Below, piece after piece: positions 56,307 to 64,000 of a stretch of DNA of 64,000 nt. The notes below the pieces were generated by a model. That model worked only from the letters and a program-made list of their open reading frames with translations. It was not told the DNA's origin and searched no databases. The DNA is taken from the NCBI GenBank assembly GCA_009993955.1, contig JAACSL010000002.1, positions 124,001 through 188,000 on the forward strand. The letters run 5' to 3'. Numbering within the stretch: the stretch's first letter is position 1; every line of letters starts with the position of its first letter. The DNA comes from Paraglaciecola sp. (GTDB lineage Bacteria > Pseudomonadota > Gammaproteobacteria > Enterobacterales > Alteromonadaceae). Position numbers and translations under genes: made by a program.

Positions 56307-57758
56307 ATGTCAGAGAATACTATTCAATTTGTCGTTTTTGCCCTGGTCACCGCGGCTATTGGTCTGTTTACCTACCTCAAATGTAAGGGCCAAAACCGTC
56401 ACCTGCAAAGTGCCACCAAAGAATACTTTTTGGCTGGCGGCGGCCTGACATGGATTTTTGTCGCCGGCTCCATCACCCTCACCAACCTAAGTACTGATCA
56501 GCTAGTTGGCATGAATGGCAACCAGATGGCCTTGTTAGTGTGGTGGGAGCTGGCCGCCGTGGTAGGCTTAATCTTGTTGGCCAAGGTCTTTCTTCCGGTT
56601 TACTACCGTTACAACTGTACAACGACCACCGAGCTCTTAGAAAAACGTTACAACAACAAACACATTCGTGCGGTGATTGGTTCGTTATTTTTCCTGGGTA
56701 ACGCCCTGATATACATGCCAGCGGTCATTTACTCTGGCGCTTTGTTTATGCAAACCATGTTTAAGGTCGACATTCCCTTGATGTACATCGCCACCGCTTT
56801 TGCCATTTTGGGGGCGTTGTATGCCTTTTTTGGGGGCTTACGTGCGGTGGCAGTATCGGACACCTATAACGGCATACTGGTATTAAGTATGGCGATTCTC
56901 GTGGTGTTTTTGGCCCTCAATGCCATTGATTACGATTTTAGTGATATCCCAGCAGAGCGTTTAACCTTAATCGGTGATGCCGATTCGCCCATTCCATGGA
57001 CCACGCTATTTACCGGCATGTTATTTATTCAAATGTATTACTGGGGCACTAATCAAACCATTACCCAGCGCGCCATGGCTGCGCCAACAGTCAAAGAAGC
57101 TCAAAAAGGGGTATTGGCCGCTGCGGGCATTCGTTTGTTAATTGTGCCTGCCATTGTGGTATTGCCTGGCATTATTTCGTTTAAATTGTATGGTGATATT
57201 GGCGATGCTGCCTATGGTCGCATCGTGGGTGATGTTATGCCATTGTGGCTGACTGGAGTATTCGCCGCAGCGATGGCAGCAGCGGTATTGTCGACCTACA
57301 ACAGCTTACTCAACTCTGCGACTGCGTTGTATGTGTGTGATATTCATGAAGCCTACATCAATAAAGATCCCAATGTGGTGAAGCTAAGTGGTTACGTCAC
57401 CTTGTTGCTCACCAGCTTAACCTTGGTACTTGTGCCTATTTATCAGCAAGCCGAGAGTATCATCAACTTGTTACAACAACTGAATGGTTTGTTGAGCATG
57501 CCGATCTTTTCCATCTTTGTTGTGGGTTTGCTGTTCAAAAACGTAGATGCGCGGGCAGGTATAGCCGCCGTTATCCTAGGCGTTGTGATGTATGGATTAT
57601 TAACCTTTGAAGGATCGCCCTTGCATTCTAGCTGGCATTATATCCACCTGATGCCCATTACACTGTTCACGTGTGTGAGCTTTGCCCTGATTGTTAACCG
57701 TGTGGTCTTTGGTCAAACGGCGCAATGGGCTGGGCGCAGTGTGCCACTGAAATCCTAG
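56307..57758 (+). CDS. Sodium/solute symporter (SSS family), probable sugar transporter
   Basis: 483 residues with about 13 membrane helices. Signature parts are AGGGLTWIFVAGSITLTNLSTDQLVGMNGN, YYRYNCTTTTELLEKRYNN and MAAAVLSTYNSLLNSATALYVCDIHE, as in vSGLT-type galactose/glucose symporters. It would carry the sugar released in the periplasm across the inner membrane with sodium. It starts on the base after the SapC stop. Confidence 0.94.
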   Translation: MSENTIQFVVFALVTAAIGLFTYLKCKGQNRHLQSATKEYFLAGGGLTWIFVAGSITLTNLSTDQLVGMNGNQMALLVWWELAAVVGLILLAKVFLPVYYRYNCTTTTELLEKRYNNKHIRAVIGSLFFLGNALIYMPAVIYSGALFMQTMFKVDIPLMYIATAFAILGALYAFFGGLRAVAVSDTYNGILVLSMAILVVFLALNAIDYDFSDIPAERLTLIGDADSPIPWTTLFTGMLFIQMYYWGTNQTITQRAMAAPTVKEAQKGVLAAAGIRLLIVPAIVVLPGIISFKLYGDIGDAAYGRIVGDVMPLWLTGVFAAAMAAAVLSTYNSLLNSATALYVCDIHEAYINKDPNVVKLSGYVTLLLTSLTLVLVPIYQQAESIINLLQQLNGLLSMPIFSIFVVGLLFKNVDARAGIAAVILGVVMYGLLTFEGSPLHSSWHYIHLMPITLFTCVSFALIVNRVVFGQTAQWAGRSVPLKS

Positions 57759-58084
57759 GTCGGAGCACACATACCACGCTTACCAGATAAACAAACCATC
57801 GCCAATCACCGTAGCACGTGCTTGGCTGGTTTATGCCCATGCCGTTAATTATTGAAAGGCATGGGCATCGCTTACCAACTGCTGTATCAAACCCGCTTCT
57901 CTGGTGTTTAATTAACGTGTGCCTTGCTATCCACGAGGTATTTGTATGATATATACTATTATTATTTGAGTAAGCTACACTTCGCATCAACCAAAGATGG
58001 TTTGCAAGCGAAGCGACTGGATGGATACAAACTGATCCAGCTCAAAAGTGCTACTCACCGTTTTTGCCATTGAGGAACCTGTTT
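57759..58084. promoter_or_regulatory. Intergenic region upstream of alpha-galactosidase (326 bp)
   Basis: No gene and no clear terminator after the symporter. It holds the TATGATATAT element at 57941-57960, about 125 bp upstream of the alpha-galactosidase start. Confidence 0.5.
57941..57960. promoter_or_regulatory. Candidate operator or -10-like element upstream of alpha-galactosidase
   Basis: TTTGTATGATATATACTATT contains the near-palindrome GTAT-GATAT-ATAC and matches 17 of 20 positions of 51051-51070. Confidence 0.45.
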
Positions 58085-60220
58085 ATGTCAGCCATACCCG
58101 CCTTCGTTCGTTTGGATAGCACGCTACTTACCATGCTGTTCTCTTGCCAACAACGAAGCCCATCCTTGTTATATTTTGGCCCACGTTTAGAGGCACAAAC
58201 TGAGCATGACATGCTCGTTTTATTGGCCACAAGACAAGAGGTCAAATGTGCCATGGTGGTAGAAGCCCCGATTTCGCTATCCCCCTTGTTAGGAGAGGGT
58301 TTCACAGGTGCTCCCGGTTTGGAATTAGTCAATGCAGAGATTGCCTGGTCGTTTGGGCCGCAACTCATCGAAGTGCGGCAACATCACGCTAACCAAGTCG
58401 AATTTGTCAGTGTTGATGCACTGCGAGGAATTGAAGTCACCCACAGTATTGATCTTGATGCTACCACCCATGTTTGCCGCGCAAGCACAACCTTACGCAA
58501 TCTCAATTCTCAGGCCTTACAGGTGCAATATTGTGCGGCCCCCACCTTTCAGTTGCCCGATAATCTAACTAAGTTGGTTAGTTTTGAAGGCCGTTGGTCA
58601 AATGAGTTTCAGCGTCAAAGCATGGCGTGGCAACTGGGTAGTTTTGTTCGGGAGAATCGTAAGGGCAAAACGTCACATGATACCTTTCCCGGGTTATTAA
58701 GCCACACGCCACAGTGTGATGAGCAACAAGGTGAATGTTACGGCTTTCATTTAGGTTGGAGCGGTAATCATCGTTTGCGTGCAGAATTGCTTGCCGATGG
58801 CCGCCGCTATGTGCAATTTGGCGAATTATTACTGCCGGGTGAACTTACCCTGCAACAAGGTCAATCTTATCAAAGCCCAAGTTTGTATGCCTCATACTCC
58901 AATGAGGGTTTTAGTGCCTTATCACGCCATTTTCATCGTTATGTGCGCCAACAATTGCTCAGTCCAGCACAGCAGCAAAAAACTCGTCCCGTGCACTACA
59001 ACACTTGGGAAGGGATCTACTTTGACCACAAGGTTGAAACCTTAAAAGAACTAGCAGACAAAGTAGCGGAGCTCGGTGTTGAGCGTTTTGTCTTAGATGA
59101 TGGTTGGTTTAAAGGTCGGCGTGGAGACAAAGCCGGTTTGGGTGACTGGACAGTGGATAGTCTTGTTTATCCCCAAGGACTTACACCACTCATCGAACAT
59201 GTAAATCAGCTTGGTATGGAATTTGGTATATGGTTTGAACCCGAAATGGTCAATCCAGACAGCGACTTATTCCGCGCCCACCCTGATTGGGTGTTAAGTT
59301 CGGCAAACAATGAGCAATTGCGCTTTCGCAACCAATTGGTTTTAGATTTAACCCGAGACGAAGTGGTCGAATATTTGTTTAACGCCATCGATGCCATTTT
59401 GGTGGCTTATCCCACCATTGCTTATATTAAGTGGGACATGAATCGCGATATCAACCACGCGGGGAATTTTGCCGGTAAACCTGCTGTCCATCAGCAAACC
59501 CTTGCCTTGTACAAGTTGATCGATAGGATTAAAGCTAAACACCCAGGGCTGGAAATAGAGAGCTGTTCCTCAGGGGGGGCACGTGTCGATTATGGGGTAT
59601 TGGCACACACTGACCGGGTTTGGACTTCTGACTCTAACGATGCGTTAGATCGCTTGATGATTCAGCGCGGTTGCTCGTATTTTTTCCCCTCAAGTGTCAT
59701 GGGTGCGCATGTTGGTCCACGAGATTGCCACATCACTGGACGACGTGTCAGCATTGAGATGCGTGCGGCGGTGGCGATGTTTGGTCACATGGGTATTGAA
59801 ATGGATCCAAGAGAGCTCAGCGAACACGAGTTTCAGACCTTGCAAACGGCAATTGCCCTGCACAAACAGCATCGTGAGTTTATACATAACGCTGATCTGT
59901 ATCGCTTAGCCGATGATGAATACGCCATTAACTTTGGTTTAGTCAATGCAGACAAATCCTTTGCCCTGTTTGCCTACAACAGCGTGCGTGAAACGAATCG
60001 CACTACCCCCAACAAATTGCGTTTTGCTGGCTTAGATCCTCAGGCAACATACCAACTTAATTTAGTGTGGCCCACGCAACTTAAAGAATACTCAAGCTCC
60101 GTGCTCACTGCGGTAGAAGGTCAGTTATTCACTGGCCAAGCGCTGCAGCAATTTGGTTTACAGTTGCCCATAACCAACCCACAAACCTCGTTGGTGTTTG
60201 CATTAAACAAACAGCGTTGA
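58085..60220 (+). CDS. Alpha-galactosidase, glycoside hydrolase family 36
   Basis: 711 residues from ATG 58085, with GAGGAAC upstream; the TTG at 58064 is less likely. A beta-sandwich N-terminal domain (about 1-330) precedes the TIM barrel: LDDGWFKGRRGDKAGLGDW, FGIWFEPEMVNPDSDL, IKWDMNRDIN with the nucleophile Asp, ESCSSGGARVDYG and WTSDSNDALDRL with the acid/base Asp. No signal peptide, so it acts in the cytoplasm on imported alpha-galactosides such as melibiose or raffinose-type sugars. It is upstream of a convergent GntR gene. Confidence 0.96.
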   Translation: MSAIPAFVRLDSTLLTMLFSCQQRSPSLLYFGPRLEAQTEHDMLVLLATRQEVKCAMVVEAPISLSPLLGEGFTGAPGLELVNAEIAWSFGPQLIEVRQHHANQVEFVSVDALRGIEVTHSIDLDATTHVCRASTTLRNLNSQALQVQYCAAPTFQLPDNLTKLVSFEGRWSNEFQRQSMAWQLGSFVRENRKGKTSHDTFPGLLSHTPQCDEQQGECYGFHLGWSGNHRLRAELLADGRRYVQFGELLLPGELTLQQGQSYQSPSLYASYSNEGFSALSRHFHRYVRQQLLSPAQQQKTRPVHYNTWEGIYFDHKVETLKELADKVAELGVERFVLDDGWFKGRRGDKAGLGDWTVDSLVYPQGLTPLIEHVNQLGMEFGIWFEPEMVNPDSDLFRAHPDWVLSSANNEQLRFRNQLVLDLTRDEVVEYLFNAIDAILVAYPTIAYIKWDMNRDINHAGNFAGKPAVHQQTLALYKLIDRIKAKHPGLEIESCSSGGARVDYGVLAHTDRVWTSDSNDALDRLMIQRGCSYFFPSSVMGAHVGPRDCHITGRRVSIEMRAAVAMFGHMGIEMDPRELSEHEFQTLQTAIALHKQHREFIHNADLYRLADDEYAINFGLVNADKSFALFAYNSVRETNRTTPNKLRFAGLDPQATYQLNLVWPTQLKEYSSSVLTAVEGQLFTGQALQQFGLQLPITNPQTSLVFALNKQR

Positions 60221-60229
60221 GGTTGAAGT

Positions 60230-60271
60230 AAACAAGCAGCGCTGTCTTTTCTCAGCGTTGCTGCCTTGTTT
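60230..60271. terminator. Imperfect hairpin between convergent alpha-galactosidase and GntR genes
   Basis: AAACAAG-CAGC on the left pairs with GCTG-C-CTTGTTT on the right, with an interrupted inner stem. It may serve both genes; T-runs are weak. Confidence 0.4.
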
Positions 60272-60274
60272 AGA

Positions 60275-60976
60275 TCAGGTTAATTTCGATTCGATTAACT
60301 GCAGGGCTTCTTCAAGAATGGTTTCAACCGCTTGTTTAGCCAACACGGGATTGCGGGATTTGATGGTGTTGAGGATCACCGCATGTTTGTTCACATCTGC
60401 CCCTGGTACACCTTTGATGCGATTGGTGTAGCGGATACTGACACGTAATGCGGTGCTGATAAACTCTGTGAGCTGAACAAAAAAACGGTTGTTACTGGCC
60501 AACAAAATTCCGGTATGAAACGCAATATCAGCCTCTAGGGGATCATCCAAACCTTTGTCGGCATCGTCCATGCGATTCAGCGCCGTTTGAATGACTTCCA
60601 GCTGTTGGTAGTTGGCACTCACGGCCGCCAAAGCTGCCGCCTGTGGCTCAAGCGCCACCCTCACTTGGGTAAATTCTTTTAATAGAGCAAGAGAAGGTTT
60701 ACTGCTTAATATCCAGCGTAAAACTTCGGTATCAAACATGTTCCAATTGCTTTCGGGCAGCACCCGTATGCCTTGTTTTGGCCGCGACGAAATGAGGCCT
60801 TTGGCTGATAACATTTTCACCGCTTCACGGGTTGCACTGCGACTTACCTCATATTTGAGGCACAAATCGGCTTCAGAGGGTAAGCCGCTGCCAACCGGAT
60901 AGACACCTTGCACAATGGCTAAGCCAAGATCGTGGGTGAGTTGTTGCGTTAAATTATGACGTGGTTGGCTTTTCAT
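60275..60976 (-). CDS. GntR family (FadR subfamily) regulator, DgoR-like
   Basis: 233 residues. The winged helix (DLGLAIVQGVYPVGSGLPSEADLCLKYEVSRSATREAVKMLSAKGLI) is followed by an FCD domain with EADIAFHTGILLASNNRFF and HAVILNTIKSRNP. The MFDTEVLRWILSSKPSLALLKEFTQVR linker resembles galactonate-operon repressors (DgoR). It is divergent from an SDR and a 2-keto-3-deoxygalactonokinase gene, so control of those genes is likely. A TATGATATAT block lies 28 bp upstream of its start. Confidence 0.92.
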   Translation of the reverse strand: MKSQPRHNLTQQLTHDLGLAIVQGVYPVGSGLPSEADLCLKYEVSRSATREAVKMLSAKGLISSRPKQGIRVLPESNWNMFDTEVLRWILSSKPSLALLKEFTQVRVALEPQAAALAAVSANYQQLEVIQTALNRMDDADKGLDDPLEADIAFHTGILLASNNRFFVQLTEFISTALRVSIRYTNRIKGVPGADVNKHAVILNTIKSRNPVLAKQAVETILEEALQLIESKLT

Positions 60977-61003
60977 CTACTCGGCTTCCGCGTAAGCTTA
61001 TTT

Positions 61004-61023
61004 AAAAGATATATCATATTAAT
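61004..61023. promoter_or_regulatory. Candidate operator or -10-like element upstream of the second GntR gene
   Basis: In reverse it reads ATTAATATGATATATCTTTT, sharing TATGATATAT with 57941-57960 and TATGATA with 51051-51070. The half palindrome ATTGGTA follows at 61029-61035. Confidence 0.45.
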
Positions 61024-61138
61024 ATACATATTGGTATGCTTGAGCGCTTTCCTTGGATCAAAAACTGACAATTTTACATTGTGCTTTGCGCCAATTTGGC
61101 TGTAATAGCGATACGCAGCATCAGCCTTGAAAGGAGTT

Positions 61139-61903
61139 ATGTCGTTGGTTAATACCACTCAATATGCATGTTTAGCAGAAAAAGTTGTTTTCATTACTGG
61201 CGGCGCTTCCGGTATTGGCGCGGCTATGGTCAAAGCCTTTTGTGCGCAACACGCAAAAGTTGCCTTCATCGATATAGACGCGAGTGCAGCGCAAATTTTA
61301 TTAGCCGAATTACCCCATGCCAAACTGTGGTTTAGGCAAGTTGATGTCACGGACCCACCAGCCCTCAAACAAGCCATACTGGATGCGTATGCAGCGTTCG
61401 GCGAGCTGCATGTATTAGTCAACAATGTCGCTAATGATCGTCGTCAAGCCAGTGAAGATGTGACTGTGAATGACTGGGATCAATGTCTGCAGATCAACCT
61501 TAATCCTGCATTTTTTGCCTCACAAACCGCCATGAGCTTAATGCAAACACAGGGCAGTGGCAGCATTATCAATTTCAGCTCTATTAATGCCCTCATGGGT
61601 CAACCCCATATGGCAGGTTATGTCACCGCCAAAGCGGGTATTTTGGGTATGACTAAAGCCTTAGCTCGCGATTATGGGCAATTTGGTATCCGCGTAAACG
61701 CCATTTTACCAGGCTGGGTTGCGACCGAGCGCCAGCTGGCCAGTTGGTTTAATGAGGACGAACAACGCAAATGGATGGATGCCATGGCGCTGAAAAACCT
61801 CATCCGCCCGGAAGATGTGGCTAATCTGGCGTTATTTTTAGCTTCTTCGAATAGCAGTATGATCACTGGACAGGGCATTAAAATCGATGGTGGTAGGCTG
61901 TAA
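61139..61903 (+). CDS. SDR family oxidoreductase, probable galactose/aldose 1-dehydrogenase
   Basis: 254 residues from ATG 61139, though AAGGAG sits only 2 bp before it; a TTG at 61145 has better spacing and a TTG at 61127 also opens the frame. Classical SDR features: VVFITGGASGIGAAMVKAF, LVNNVANDRRQ, the catalytic FSSINALMGQPHMAGYVTAKAG (Ser, Tyr, Lys) and the C-terminal [14 protein letters not shown]. The NNVAND signature is typical of SDR D-galactose or L-arabinose 1-dehydrogenases. It would oxidise galactose to galactonolactone. It overlaps or abuts the kinase gene. Confidence 0.9.
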   Translation: MSLVNTTQYACLAEKVVFITGGASGIGAAMVKAFCAQHAKVAFIDIDASAAQILLAELPHAKLWFRQVDVTDPPALKQAILDAYAAFGELHVLVNNVANDRRQASEDVTVNDWDQCLQINLNPAFFASQTAMSLMQTQGSGSIINFSSINALMGQPHMAGYVTAKAGILGMTKALARDYGQFGIRVNAILPGWVATERQLASWFNEDEQRKWMDAMALKNLIRPEDVANLALFLASSNSSMITGQGIKIDGGRL

Positions 61904-62873
61904 TCCCTTGAACGATAAATATTTTATTGCAGTAGATTGGGGCACCACTCATCTACGGGCTTACCTCTGCCAATCCACAGCCCATGGTTTGCTGCTCATC
62001 GATCAGCGTGTTGGCCCCGGGGTGGTAAAGGTCGCCTGTGGTTTTGAACAAAGTTTATTTGCCTGCATCGCACCTTGGCGCGCCAAATACGGTGTATTGC
62101 CCGTGTATCTCACCGGGCAGATAACCTCAAGCATAGGCTGGCAAGAGACGCCTTACCTCGCTTGCCCCCTCAGCTTAAAACAGATCATAGACGCGTCAGT
62201 TAGCCTCACTGTTCAAGATCATCCACTGACTTTTTTGGCAGGAACACAATGTTCGCTGCAGAATAATCTGCAAGATGTTATGCGTGGTGAAGAGTTACAG
62301 ATTGCAGGCTTTTTGCAGCAACACCAGCAGTACCAACAGGGTAGAGTATTAATCTGTTTACCCGGCACCCACACTAAGTGGGTACTATTGGAAAACGGTG
62401 AAATTCAATGTTTTAAAACCGCCATGACGGGGGAATTATTCGATTTGCTCTGTCATCAAAGTGTATTGATCCAAGCAGCCAACTGCGACGGTGAATTTGA
62501 TTGGTCTGCATTTGAACAAGGCTGTCAACTGACCCTTGACAGCGACAGCGGAAATTTTGTGCACGGTGTGTTTAGTGTTCGAACCATGCAACTTTCTGGA
62601 GCCTTGAATTCCCTGCAGGCTAGAGCCTATCTATCGGGTGTTTTAGTCGGGAGTGATGTGCGAGCCGCTCGTTATGCCAAAGAGTGGCAGCTTAATAACA
62701 CGACACAAGTGGTCGTTGTAGGAACCGAACAGTTGCGTCGCTGTTTTACGCTTGCTTTATCACGCATCGGCGTGACATGCCAAGATTACCCTATCCAAGA
62801 GGCCACTTTGAGTGGTTTTAATTACTTGTCGCAATTACTGCAACAAGCAGTAAACGCCACGCATCCAGCCTAA
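61887..62873 (+). CDS. dgoK: 2-dehydro-3-deoxygalactonokinase
   Basis: 328 residues from ATG 61887, overlapping the SDR by 17 bp; a TTG at 61908 just past the SDR stop is an alternative. [16 protein letters not shown] is the phosphate-binding start of Dgo[41 protein letters not shown] and [25 protein letters not shown] follow the family order. It phosphorylates 2-keto-3-deoxygalactonate in the De Ley-Doudoroff route. The expected partner aldolase (dgoA) and dehydratase (dgoD) are absent here. Its stop overlaps that of convergent glpK. Confidence 0.93.
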   Translation: MVVGCNPLNDKYFIAVDWGTTHLRAYLCQSTAHGLLLIDQRVGPGVVKVACGFEQSLFACIAPWRAKYGVLPVYLTGQITSSIGWQETPYLACPLSLKQIIDASVSLTVQDHPLTFLAGTQCSLQNNLQDVMRGEELQIAGFLQQHQQYQQGRVLICLPGTHTKWVLLENGEIQCFKTAMTGELFDLLCHQSVLIQAANCDGEFDWSAFEQGCQLTLDSDSGNFVHGVFSVRTMQLSGALNSLQARAYLSGVLVGSDVRAARYAKEWQLNNTTQVVVVGTEQLRRCFTLALSRIGVTCQDYPIQEATLSGFNYLSQLLQQAVNATHPA

Positions 62874-64000
62874 AGTCTGACTTGTGCAACGGCATGCTGC
62901 CATTTTGCGTACAAGGCGTTACGCTCTGCAGCAGGCATGCTTGGTTCAAAGCGCTGATCACAATGCCACATGCTGGCGAGTTCATCCAAGGATTGATACA
63001 CCCCCGCTTGCAGCCCTGCTAAATAAGCCACACCTAAGGCGGTGGTTTCAGTGATTTGTGGTCGTTCGACCACAGCACCGAGTATGTTTGCCAAAAAAGT
63101 GAGCACCCAATTATTTTTCACCATGCCCCCATCAACCCGCAAGACGGTGGGTCGAATACCGTCACGCTCCATGGCTTTTTGCAGATCTTTGGTTTGATAA
63201 CCCACCGACTGCAGAGCGGCTGCGACAATAGTGTTGATGCCTGAGTCTCGGGTTAAACCAAGGATGGCACCTCGCGCATTTGGATCCCAATAAGGCGCAC
63301 CCAAACCCGTAAAGGAGGGGACTAAAAACACACCATGATCAAGGGGCACATCCTGTACCAAGGTTTCACTTTCCGCGGCATCTTTGATTAACTTGAGCCC
63401 CTCAACTAACCATTTCATGGTAGCGCCGGCCATGAAAATGCTACCTTCAATGGCGTAGCTTGTCTTACCGTTCAGGCGATAGGCCACCGTCGACAATAAG
63501 CGATTTTCAGACTTTAACACCTTATTCCCGGTATTCAGCATCAAAAAGCACCCCGTGCCATAGGTACTTTTTGCCATGCCAGGCTGAAAACAGGCATGCC
63601 CGACCAACGCGGCTTGTTGGTCGCCAGCGATACCGCATACGCGTATGGGCGAGCCATAAATGTGGGCGCTGGTTTGACCAAACTCAGCCGCACAGTCGAG
63701 CACGGTGGGCAGCATTGCCGCAGGGATATTAAACAAGGCGAGCAAGTCTTCATCCCAACGTTGCTGATGGATATTAAACAATAAGGTACGCGACGCATTG
63801 GTGGCATCCGTGCGATGCACCCGACCCTCGGTTAGTCGCCATAATAAATACGTGTCTACAGTACCAAAGGCTAACTCACCGGCTTCGGCGCGTTGTTGGG
63901 CACCACTTACGTGATCTAAAATCCAACGAATTTTGGTGGCGGAGAAATAGGGGTCGAGTAATAAACCGGTTTTTTGTTGAATCATCTCCACCGTCTGATC
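62870..64000 (-). CDS. glpK: Glycerol kinase (5' part cut by window edge)
   Basis: About 376 C-terminal residues are visible; the N-terminal 115 or so lie beyond the right edge. FGGY-family features: [72 protein letters not shown] and [17 protein letters not shown]. It phosphorylates glycerol to glycerol 3-phosphate and in many bacteria is regulated by fructose 1,6-bisphosphate. It is convergent with dgoK and probably belongs to a separate glycerol operon. Confidence 0.97.
   Translation of the reverse strand, partial: DQTVEMIQQKTGLLLDPYFSATKIRWILDHVSGAQQRAEAGELAFGTVDTYLLWRLTEGRVHRTDATNASRTLLFNIHQQRWDEDLLALFNIPAAMLPTVLDCAAEFGQTSAHIYGSPIRVCGIAGDQQAALVGHACFQPGMAKSTYGTGCFLMLNTGNKVLKSENRLLSTVAYRLNGKTSYAIEGSIFMAGATMKWLVEGLKLIKDAAESETLVQDVPLDHGVFLVPSFTGLGAPYWDPNARGAILGLTRDSGINTIVAAALQSVGYQTKDLQKAMERDGIRPTVLRVDGGMVKNNWVLTFLANILGAVVERPQITETTALGVAYLAGLQAGVYQSLDELASMWHCDQRFEPSMPAAERNALYAKWQHAVAQVRL

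Overview
The window looks like chromosomal DNA of a marine gammaproteobacterium of the order Alteromonadales (Alteromonas / Paraglaciecola / Aliiglaciecola-like). This rests on gene content and order rather than a database hit: tatABCD beside ubiEJB, kbl-tdh, glpE-glpG, rpmB-rpmG-radC-coaBC-slmA, a gfcABCD/yjbEFGH cluster, and a TonB receptor / flavin halogenase / SapC / sugar symporter set typical of marine polysaccharide degraders. GC content is moderate (below 50% by eye). I saw no rRNA or tRNA gene, CRISPR array, transposase or integrase.

Layout. 1-6.8 kb: tatABCD (tatD cut by the left edge), an outer-membrane beta-barrel-like protein, the ubiquinone genes ubiE-ubiJ-ubiB, and a VOC-family protein. 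6.9-8.25 kb: a two-gene segment inserted at the 3' end of a DNA-3-methyladenine glycosylase gene and flanked by 71-bp direct repeats (70/71 identical). 8.2-20 kb: glycosylase, prlC, gor, a chemoreceptor, cytochrome c5, a GAF-GAF-GGDEF-EAL protein and rep. 20-26 kb: ubiK, ubiA, ubiC, a FliL-like protein, glpG-glpE, tdh and kbl. 26-36.4 kb: lipopolysaccharide and cell-surface genes (waaA, kdkA, three glycosyltransferases) mixed with coaD, mutM, rpmB-rpmG, radC and coaBC. 36.4-47.2 kb: slmA, an M28 peptidase, a TetR regulator, conserved hypotheticals, an EVE protein, the gfc/yjb-type exopolysaccharide secretion operon and a short malic enzyme.

47.2-64 kb is a carbohydrate-use region. A DUF4861 protein and an alginate-lyase-like enzyme are divergently transcribed. 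A FadR-type GntR regulator follows, and an identical 14-mer inside a palindrome occurs both upstream of that regulator and between the two divergent genes. This suggests one uronate-type regulon. Next come a TonB receptor, a tryptophan-halogenase-like flavoprotein, SapC, a sodium/sugar symporter, a GH36 alpha-galactosidase, a second FadR-type regulator, a sugar-dehydrogenase-like SDR and a 2-keto-3-deoxygalactonokinase. Together these suggest uptake of alpha-galactosides, release of galactose and oxidation by the De Ley-Doudoroff route; the dehydratase and aldolase of that route are not in the window. A glycerol kinase gene runs off the right edge.

The most unusual signals are the repeat-flanked insertion in the glycosylase gene, a glpG gene whose family homology extends upstream of the first ATG to a possible ATC start, the two proposed operator sets in the sugar region, and a 31-bp near-perfect palindrome between gfcA and the malic enzyme gene.
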